Assembly (NCBI RefSeq): GCF_000403355.2 | Contig: NZ_KE159646.1 | Coordinates: forward strand, 1,764,258 to 1,828,257 | From: Adlercreutzia caecimuris B7 | GTDB taxonomy: Bacteria; Actinomycetota; Coriobacteriia; Coriobacteriales; Eggerthellaceae | Reading direction: 5' to 3' | Length of the DNA stretch: 64,000 bases | Shown: positions 59,038 to 64,000 of the stretch, one piece after another | Numbering within the stretch: position 1 is the first letter of the stretch | Layout of the letters: every line of letters begins with the position of its first letter | Program-made: the position numbers and the translations under genes | The notes under the pieces: generated by a model | The model's input: only the letters and a program-made list of their open reading frames with translations | What the model was told of the DNA's origin: nothing | The model's database searches: none

Positions 59038-59283
59038 ATGGAATGCCCGAAGTGCAACTCGGAGAACGTGATTGTCCAGATGGCACAAGACTCGGAGAAA
59101 ACGTCGAAGAAGGGCGTGGGCTTCGGAGGCCATATGAACAATGCCGCGCGCGCTGTCACTGCCGTTAGCACGCTTGGCATGTCGAATCTCTTCTGGAAGA
59201 AGAGCAAGGGCACGAACAAGACGAAGGTGAAGAACAAGGCGGTTGCCGTATGTCAGAACTGCGGCCACATGTGGGACGCCTGA
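59038..59283 (+). CDS. Zinc-ribbon protein downstream of repressor
   Basis: 81 residues with CPKCNSEN and CQNCGHMW pairs framing a Gly/Lys-rich middle. Cotranscribed with the repressor. Members of this type are seen beside phage repressors but have no known role. Confidence 0.5.
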   Translation: MECPKCNSENVIVQMAQDSEKTSKKGVGFGGHMNNAARAVTAVSTLGMSNLFWKKSKGTNKTKVKNKAVAVCQNCGHMWDA

Positions 59284-59292
59284 CAAAATAAA

Positions 59293-59330
59293 AGACCACG
59301 CGCTACGGGTTGCAGCCCTACGCGTGGTCT
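59293..59330 (+). terminator. Hairpin terminator before integrase
   Basis: A 10-bp perfect outer stem AGACCACGCG with CGCGTGGTCT and an inner GGG/CCC stem. No long T-run follows, so it may terminate weakly. Confidence 0.6.
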
Positions 59331-59373
59331 CGCCAAATAAACCATCTGCCCAACCAGTTAAGGAGGGAGCGGT

Positions 59374-60903
59374 TTGTCATATTCTATCACGCTTCCCCCG
59401 GGGCGCTATGCGATGCTTTTGCGAAAAAGCCGCGAGGACGAGGAAGCGGAGGCCGAGGGCCAGTACGAGACGCTGCGCTACCATGAGGGGCAGCTGAACC
59501 GCCTCGCGGACAGCTTCGGCATCAGGATCGCGGAGGAGGACATCTACCGCGAGCTGCAGTCCGGCGAGATTCTCGCCGAGTGCCACAACGTCCTGCGCTT
59601 GGTCGAGAAGGTGTCGGCGGGCTATTACGTGGGGGTGCTCGTGGTGTCCGGCGAGCGCCTGACACGCGGCGACCCCGTGGATCGCGGCACGATCCTCTCG
59701 TCGTTCACCTACTCGCGCACGCTCATCATCACACCGCAGCGCATCTATGACCCCACCATCGAGCAGGATATGTTCATGCTCGAGATTGAGCTGCTCATGG
59801 GGCGGCAGGAGCTCGGACGCATCAATTACCGCTTCGCAAACGGCAAGGTGAATAAATCGACCGAGGGCCAGTACCTCGCGGCCCGGGCGCCCTTCGGCTG
59901 GGACAAAATCGTCGTGGACCGCCGCAAGACGATCCGCCCGAACTCCGACGCGCCGCTCGTGGTGTCGTGGTACGAGGAGCTCGCCGCCGGCAGGACCACC
60001 TGCGGGCGCATCGCCGACGACCTGAACGCGCGCGGCGTCCCGTCGCCCACCGGCGGCCTGTGGACGGCCCTAACCATCGCCCAGATCATCCGCAACCCCG
60101 TGAACAAGGGCTACGTACGCTGGGGGCTGCAGAAAACGGTCACGGAGTTCACCTCCGACTTCCAGAAGGTGAAGCGGCGCTACCGCGCCGACGACGAGGA
60201 CGTGGTGCTCGAGAAGGGCCTGCACGAGGGCATCGTGTCCGAGGAGCTGTGGGCGGCGGCCGTGGCGAACATCACCCACGAGACGCGCAAGCGCCGCTCG
60301 TACGAGCAGCGCGATCCGCTCGCCGGGCTTCTGGTGTGCGCCGGGTGCGGGCGTGCCATGCACCGCGTCACGTGCGGCGAGGGCATACCCGAGCGCTACA
60401 CGCACCCCAGCGTGAACCGGCGCGAGTGCTGGCAGACGGGCGCCACCGTGGCCGACGTCATGGCGCTCCTGTCCGAGAGCCTGCAGGCGGTGTGCGCCGA
60501 CATGGCCGTGGCCGACGACGAGGGCGAGGACGAGCGCAAGGCCACGCTCAAGCGGGCGGACCTCATGGAGGCCGACGCCGCCGAGGCGCAGGCGGGCATC
60601 GAGCGGCTGTTCCGGCTCGTGGAGAAGGGCTTCATAGAGGACGAGGACTTCTACGCGCGCAAGGTCCGGCTCGACGAGCGCATCAAAGAGGACCGCAAGC
60701 AGGCGGCCATGCTCCGGGGCGAGGCAGAGGGGATGCTCGACACCGAGCAGCGCATGACCTACCTGCGGCAGGCCATCGCCGAGGTCGAGGACTACGAGGG
60801 GCGCGCCCGCGAGGTGAACGAGGTGCTGAAGCGCCTGCTGGATCGCATCGAATACCGCAAGGAGAAGGGCGGCCAGCCCCACATCGAGGTGTGGCTGCGG
60901 TAG
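59374..60903 (+). CDS. int: Large serine integrase
   Basis: 509 residues from a TTG preceded by AAGGAGGGAG. The N-terminal catalytic domain carries the nucleophile in MLLRKSREDEE and SGERLTRGDPVDRG; the recombinase domain ends with VPSPTGGLWTALTIAQIIRN; a zinc ribbon (VCAGCGRAMHR ... REC) and a coiled coil follow. Large serine integrases use short cores and near-palindromic att sites, which the att sites here show. It mediates prophage integration. Confidence 0.93.
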   Translation: MSYSITLPPGRYAMLLRKSREDEEAEAEGQYETLRYHEGQLNRLADSFGIRIAEEDIYRELQSGEILAECHNVLRLVEKVSAGYYVGVLVVSGERLTRGDPVDRGTILSSFTYSRTLIITPQRIYDPTIEQDMFMLEIELLMGRQELGRINYRFANGKVNKSTEGQYLAARAPFGWDKIVVDRRKTIRPNSDAPLVVSWYEELAAGRTTCGRIADDLNARGVPSPTGGLWTALTIAQIIRNPVNKGYVRWGLQKTVTEFTSDFQKVKRRYRADDEDVVLEKGLHEGIVSEELWAAAVANITHETRKRRSYEQRDPLAGLLVCAGCGRAMHRVTCGEGIPERYTHPSVNRRECWQTGATVADVMALLSESLQAVCADMAVADDEGEDERKATLKRADLMEADAAEAQAGIERLFRLVEKGFIEDEDFYARKVRLDERIKEDRKQAAMLRGEAEGMLDTEQRMTYLRQAIAEVEDYEGRAREVNEVLKRLLDRIEYRKEKGGQPHIEVWLR

Positions 60904-60924
60904 CTTCCGAACTTTCGCCGAACT

Positions 60925-61008
60925 TTTCCTGAACTTTCTCGCCATTCTCGCTTGCCTTATTCTAACGTTTGCGTTATAGTTAAGACATAAGGAAACGACG
61001 GAAGGGGC
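60925..61008 (+). promoter_or_regulatory. 84-bp promoter/leader cassette, copy 1
   Basis: Contains TTGCCT (60952-60957), a 17-bp spacer and TATAGT (60975-60980), then a leader and GGAAGGGGC ribosome-binding site. Identical to 62286-62369. Drives the DUF6900-like gene. Confidence 0.8.
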
Positions 61009-61013
61009 AGACG

Positions 61014-61388
61014 ATGACGAAGATGACCGAAACGCAGGCTCGCAAGCTGTATGAGATTGCCGAGAAGAACATGCCAGCAGTTGCCGAGCGAGGTGACCTT
61101 GAGACCCGCCACAGCGACAACGCCGACTTTCTTGATCTTTCCGTATGGGGAACCCAGTGGGCACTCGAGGGCGCTTTCAACTTCGGGCGCGGAATCGAGA
61201 AGAAGCTGACGAAAGCTCAGCAGCGCAGCATCTACGAGATCGCAGCGAAGAACTTGCCGGGGGTTGATGGCCGTGGCGACCTCGAGGAGCGCAAGTGCGA
61301 CGACGAGGACTTCTTCTGGGGTTCTGTTTGGGGTATTCAGCAGGCGCTCGAGGATGCTTTCAATCTCGGGCGCGCGGCCGCTAAGTAA
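61014..61388 (+). CDS. DUF6900-like protein with internal duplication
   Basis: 124 residues made of two similar halves, each with (L/I)YEIAxKNxPxVxxRGDLE and SVWGxQxALExAFNxGR. Resembles the DUF6900 family found in mobile elements. Expressed from the 84-bp cassette. Role unknown; possibly a lysogenic accessory gene. Confidence 0.6.
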   Translation: MTKMTETQARKLYEIAEKNMPAVAERGDLETRHSDNADFLDLSVWGTQWALEGAFNFGRGIEKKLTKAQQRSIYEIAAKNLPGVDGRGDLEERKCDDEDFFWGSVWGIQQALEDAFNLGRAAAK

Positions 61389-61417
61389 GGTTTTGTCCGG
61401 GATAAGGAGGAGTGAAC

Positions 61418-61666
61418 ATGACACGCTACGAGAAGCCGTATCTATTGAAAATCGACGCGACGTCGAAGGTCCGAGGAGATCGCAGGTTCAATGACAACCG
61501 CTCGGTATATAAGGACCTGCGCGCAGCTGTAAAGATGGCGGAGAGGCTGGCGACAAACAACGGCGATGCCGAATACTGGATACACCATCACATCTGGATC
61601 ATCGACCGAAACGCCGACGAGGGCGAGTGCATCGTGTTTGACTGGAAACGGGAGGAGGCAGTATGA
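61418..61666 (+). CDS. Small phage protein
   Basis: 82 residues with AEYWIHHHIWIID. Good SD (AAGGAGG). ATGA-coupled to the HTH gene downstream. Unassigned. Confidence 0.5.
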   Translation: MTRYEKPYLLKIDATSKVRGDRRFNDNRSVYKDLRAAVKMAERLATNNGDAEYWIHHHIWIIDRNADEGECIVFDWKREEAV

Positions 61667-61845
61667 GCGAATGGATGACGGTTGCCGACGCCGCAAAAGA
61701 GCTCGGGGTAAACCAGAGCCGGGTGCGCCAGCTCTGCATTTCTGGCAACCTTGCCGCCCAGAAGTTCGGGAAGATGTGGATGGTATCGGCGGAAGCCGTG
61801 AAGGATCGCGCGAAGAACCCACCGCGATCCGGGCGTAGATGGTAA
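61663..61845 (+). CDS. HTH_17/excisionase-type DNA-binding protein
   Basis: 60 residues. MTVADAAKELGVNQSRVRQL then GKMWMVSAEAVKDRA is the classic MerR-like excisionase fold. Near the integrase, it is the best candidate for its directionality factor, by position. Confidence 0.65.
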   Translation: MSEWMTVADAAKELGVNQSRVRQLCISGNLAAQKFGKMWMVSAEAVKDRAKNPPRSGRRW

Positions 61846-61901
61846 GGAGACGGCTGCGCACGATCGAACAGCGACGGCGCCGGAAGTCATAAGGAGGAGC
61901 T

Positions 61902-62117
61902 ATGACAAACTGGGAGAAGTACTTTAGTGAACCGTGGAAGGCAGCGGAGATGCAGATCGAATGGGGCACTGCCGGCCAGCTTACAAAGCCGCACGACGGG
62001 TTTGTGATTCGACGTTTCGACATCGACGAGATGGATCACCCCGAGGAGGTCGCTTTCGTGCCGGCAGAATACGAAAACCCCGCACCGCTCTATGAGTGGA
62101 TGATAAGCCGAGCGTGA
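61902..62117 (+). CDS. Small phage protein
   Basis: 71 residues, acidic, with good SD (AAGGAGGAG). Contains AFVPAEYENPAPLYEWM. Unassigned. Confidence 0.45.
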   Translation: MTNWEKYFSEPWKAAEMQIEWGTAGQLTKPHDGFVIRRFDIDEMDHPEEVAFVPAEYENPAPLYEWMISRA

Positions 62118-62131
62118 TATAAGAGATTGCT

Positions 62132-62293
62132 ATGTTGACACTTGCAATATGCACGCTGCTGGCCGTGGGCCTCGTACTGTTCGTCGTTGCAGTCCTTCGC
62201 CTCGCATGGATCGGCCTGCTCTACGCATGGCGGGCGTTCCTCCACGTGTCCTGCGCGATCGTCGCCCGCATTTCCCGGCGCGATATTTCCTGA
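62132..62293 (+). CDS. Small membrane protein
   Basis: 53 residues with one or two hydrophobic helices (LAVGLVLFVVAVLRLAWIGL) and a basic C-terminus ending RISRRDIS. Its stop runs into the second 84-bp cassette. Weak SD. Confidence 0.4.
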   Translation: MLTLAICTLLAVGLVLFVVAVLRLAWIGLLYAWRAFLHVSCAIVARISRRDIS

Positions 62294-62369
62294 ACTTTCT
62301 CGCCATTCTCGCTTGCCTTATTCTAACGTTTGCGTTATAGTTAAGACATAAGGAAACGACGGAAGGGGC
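62286..62369 (+). promoter_or_regulatory. 84-bp promoter/leader cassette, copy 2
   Basis: Identical over 84 bp to 60925-61008, including TTGCCT, 17-bp spacer, TATAGT and the ribosome-binding site. Drives the last phage gene. Confidence 0.8.
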
Positions 62370-62373
62370 GGCA

Positions 62374-62607
62374 ATGATCACCATCACGACGAACCACGGC
62401 GGCAAGGTAAGCGGATACACCGACGACAGCCTCATGTTCGATGCGGTTATAAGGGACGGCGAGCTTGTCAGCTTGTTCGTTGCTGATAGCGGAACCGGAG
62501 AGCTCGCGTATTACCTCGACGGCAAGAGCGAGGGCGCTATCGACGAGGTTCTCGAGGGCCGAAACGTTGCCGCGATCGCCTCAAATGTGGTCGATTGGGC
62601 GAAGTAG
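62374..62607 (+). CDS. Small phage protein at prophage right end
   Basis: 77 residues, acidic, beta-rich (ISTTNHGGKV-like start, VADSGTGELAYYLDG). SD GGAAGGGGC from the cassette. Last gene before attR; a moron-type gene. Unassigned. Confidence 0.5.
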   Translation: MITITTNHGGKVSGYTDDSLMFDAVIRDGELVSLFVADSGTGELAYYLDGKSEGAIDEVLEGRNVAAIASNVVDWAK

Positions 62608-62654
62608 CCCGAAGGTTTCACCAGTTCAAACCGTTTTTTACACATCGCATGTAT

Positions 62655-62662
62655 ATTTGGAT
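62655..62662 (+). other. attR core
   Basis: ATTTGGAT, same as at 17224-17231. Phage arm TTTTACACATCGCATGTAT lies to its left (62636-62654); host amidase-gene sequence lies to its right. Confidence 0.85.
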
Positions 62663-63422
62663 GCAGATAGTACTTCTCAAGATATTTCGCCGCTTTTATA
62701 GCGTCATAGCCGGTCGGAGCAACCGCTTGAGGGGCAATCTGAGATGCATCCTCGCCAAGATCTTCAGGTTTAGCAGTGGATGCCTCCACTTCAGGCAAGC
62801 AGTCGACGGGTTCACCAGATATCTCACTTAGCGCGACAGCATCGCCCTCTTCTCCGGGAGAAACTTCCTCTTCGCCGCCATAAACAAATCTCAAATCCTT
62901 TCCCTCGGGAAGTAGGCCGGTTGGATCAATTTGGCGATCCTCCACCAGCGTCCAATCCTTCCCTTGACCCTCAAAAACAAAAACGTGGCGACCACCGAAA
63001 CGTTGCTCAACCCCAGAATGTTTATTAATAAGCATGGTTTCCTCTATGGCATCAACAAGTATTCTTCCGTCTTCGTCAACGCGTTGAGCTTCGATGGTGA
63101 GATTTGAAGATGCCGAAGAGTACTCAACATCTGGCTTTAGTCGCTCCCTCCAATTGCAAATCTCCTTCCGCAATTCCCGCTGCATTTCTGAATCGGAAAT
63201 AGATTTCTTCGCTCTGATGAAGGCGGCGGATTCTTGCTCAGGAGTACCAGTCGCGAGCAAATTAGCCATACTTTCCAAATACTCTTCCGCCGCCGTACCA
63301 ATGGTCGTCTTGGAAATAGCATCGTCTCCGAAAGCCGATCCTGGCGTCACCGCCAAACACAGCAACACTGCCATAGCCGCAGCGAGGAGAAACGCACCGG
63401 CATTCCTTTTCAAGGCTGTCAT
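62655..63422 (-). pseudogene. N-terminal part of amidase-domain protein split by the prophage
   Basis: 256 codons: signal peptide (ALKRNAGAFLLAAAMAVLLC), a helical/acidic region, and the start of the amidase domain (IKAAKYLEKYYLHPN). The frame continues into phage DNA. The rest is at 16804-17231, joined in frame at the core. The prophage thus interrupts a secreted cell-wall-type protein. Confidence 0.85.
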
Positions 63423-63651
63423 CGCAGCTCCTTTCGCACTTACAAGTGGTTATGCCCCGTTGCCGTAAATCGTCATTCACTTCGGAGACATATCTTCGGG
63501 AAAATTTTCCTCTCACCCTTAGACACGAACGGGAGGCGGGAATTATTACAGGTTTCGTGAAAAATTTCGAAAATTTCCTGTTCAGATGCCACACGAGCAA
63601 GGCTCATGCCAGCCACCGGCCCATACCCCCAAGGCCTCGCGCACCCGACTC

Positions 63652-64000
63652 CTAGCGTATCCGCTCCAGGCGGCCGTGCTCCAGCTCGTGCACGGTATCG
63701 CACAAAATGCCGATGTCCTCGCTACTGTGGCTTGCGAGCACGATGGTACGCCCCTCCTCTTTCAGCTGCAGGAACAATTGGCGCATGTCGGCAAGCCCCT
63801 GCTTGTCGAGGCCGTTCATCGGCTCGTCTAGAAGCAAAATATCCTGCCCTTCCATGAACGCTTGGGCAATGCCGAGGCGCTGCCGCATACCCAGCGAGTA
63901 CTTCCCCACATGCTTGCGACTGTCGGGGTCAAGGCCCACAGCCTCGATCGCCTTCCGCACCTCTTCTTTGCCAGCTCGGTTCTGCAGCCGTGCTAGATAC
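63652..64000 (-). CDS. ABC transporter ATP-binding protein (C-terminal part)
   Basis: Cut by the window edge. It contains the signature YSLGMRQRLGIAQAF, Walker B ILLLDEPMNGLD and the switch His region VLASHSSEDIG. Substrate unknown; the bacitracin/antibiotic-type ABC subgroup is plausible. Confidence 0.9.
   Translation of the reverse strand, partial: YLARLQNRAGKEEVRKAIEAVGLDPDSRKHVGKYSLGMRQRLGIAQAFMEGQDILLLDEPMNGLDKQGLADMRQLFLQLKEEGRTIVLASHSSEDIGILCDTVHELEHGRLERIR

Larger units (their letters stand above)
17224..62662. mobile_element. Complete prophage, contractile-tailed, with DGR
   Basis: Bounded by attL and attR cores that split one host gene. It contains integrase, repressor region, replication genes, methyltransferases, terminase, head, tail sheath and tube, baseplate, fibre, DGR, holin and endolysin, so it is apparently complete. 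Structural genes run on the minus strand, while the repressor, integrase and accessory genes at the right end run on the plus strand. The length between cores is 45,431 bp. Confidence 0.92.

Noticed and set aside
17224-62662. tRNA gene as integration site, and CRISPR arrays
   Set aside because: No tRNA-like cloverleaf at either end and no regularly spaced repeats; the core lies in a protein gene.

Overview
The window is high-GC DNA with dense, mostly minus-strand gene strings joined by 4-bp start/stop overlaps. Gene content (ECF sigma/anti-sigma pair, EamA-type exporter, metY-metA pair, VanZ-like and secreted proteins) and codon use fit a Gram-positive, high-GC gut actinobacterium such as an Eggerthellaceae/Coriobacteriia member. 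That assignment is inference; no rRNA is present to test it.

Layout. Bases 1-17223 are host chromosome: an anti-sigma/sigma operon, small membrane proteins, an EamA exporter fused to a GNAT acetyltransferase, the methionine operon metY-metA with a coupled Ala/Gly-rich protein, a CmpB-like membrane protein, a spermidine-synthase-fold protein, a lipoprotein, a VanZ-like protein, secreted proteins, and an IS256-family element (14666-16145) that splits a small secreted-protein gene. Bases 17224-62662 are one complete prophage of about 45.4 kb. Bases 62663-64000 are host again, ending inside an ABC-transporter ATPase.

The prophage sits inside a host gene for a secreted amidase-domain protein. The C-terminal part lies at 16804-17231 and the N-terminal part at 62655-63422, and they rejoin in frame at a shared 8-bp core (ATTTGGAT). 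The phage-side flanks rebuild a 46-bp near-palindromic attP, as expected for the large serine integrase at 59374-60903. A second, tyrosine-type recombinase with its catalytic residues present lies in the replication region. The virion genes describe a contractile-tailed phage with a lambda-like head: terminase, gpW, portal, ClpP-type protease with nested scaffold, decoration and capsid proteins, then sheath, tube, frameshifting chaperone, tape measure, gpX/gpD/gpV/gpW/gpJ/gpI-like baseplate proteins, fibres, holin and endolysin.

Two variation systems stand out. (1) A diversity-generating retroelement: variable protein (23991-24929), Avd-type accessory protein (23426-23917), template repeat (23276-23397) and reverse transcriptase (21838-23052). 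Template and variable repeats differ at 12 positions, all 12 at template adenines. (2) The four G/C runs of 9 or more bases that I found in the prophage lie in four different predicted methyltransferase genes. In every one a run of 9 gives an open frame; the observed lengths are 10, 10, 11 and 9, so three genes read as OFF and one as ON. This looks like a phage-borne, slippage-switched modification set, accompanied by an intact C5-methyltransferase that carries an overlapping gene in another frame and by three Lar-like anti-restriction proteins. The right arm holds the repressor region, a 24-bp inverted-repeat pair, and an 84-bp promoter/leader cassette present twice in front of different small genes.
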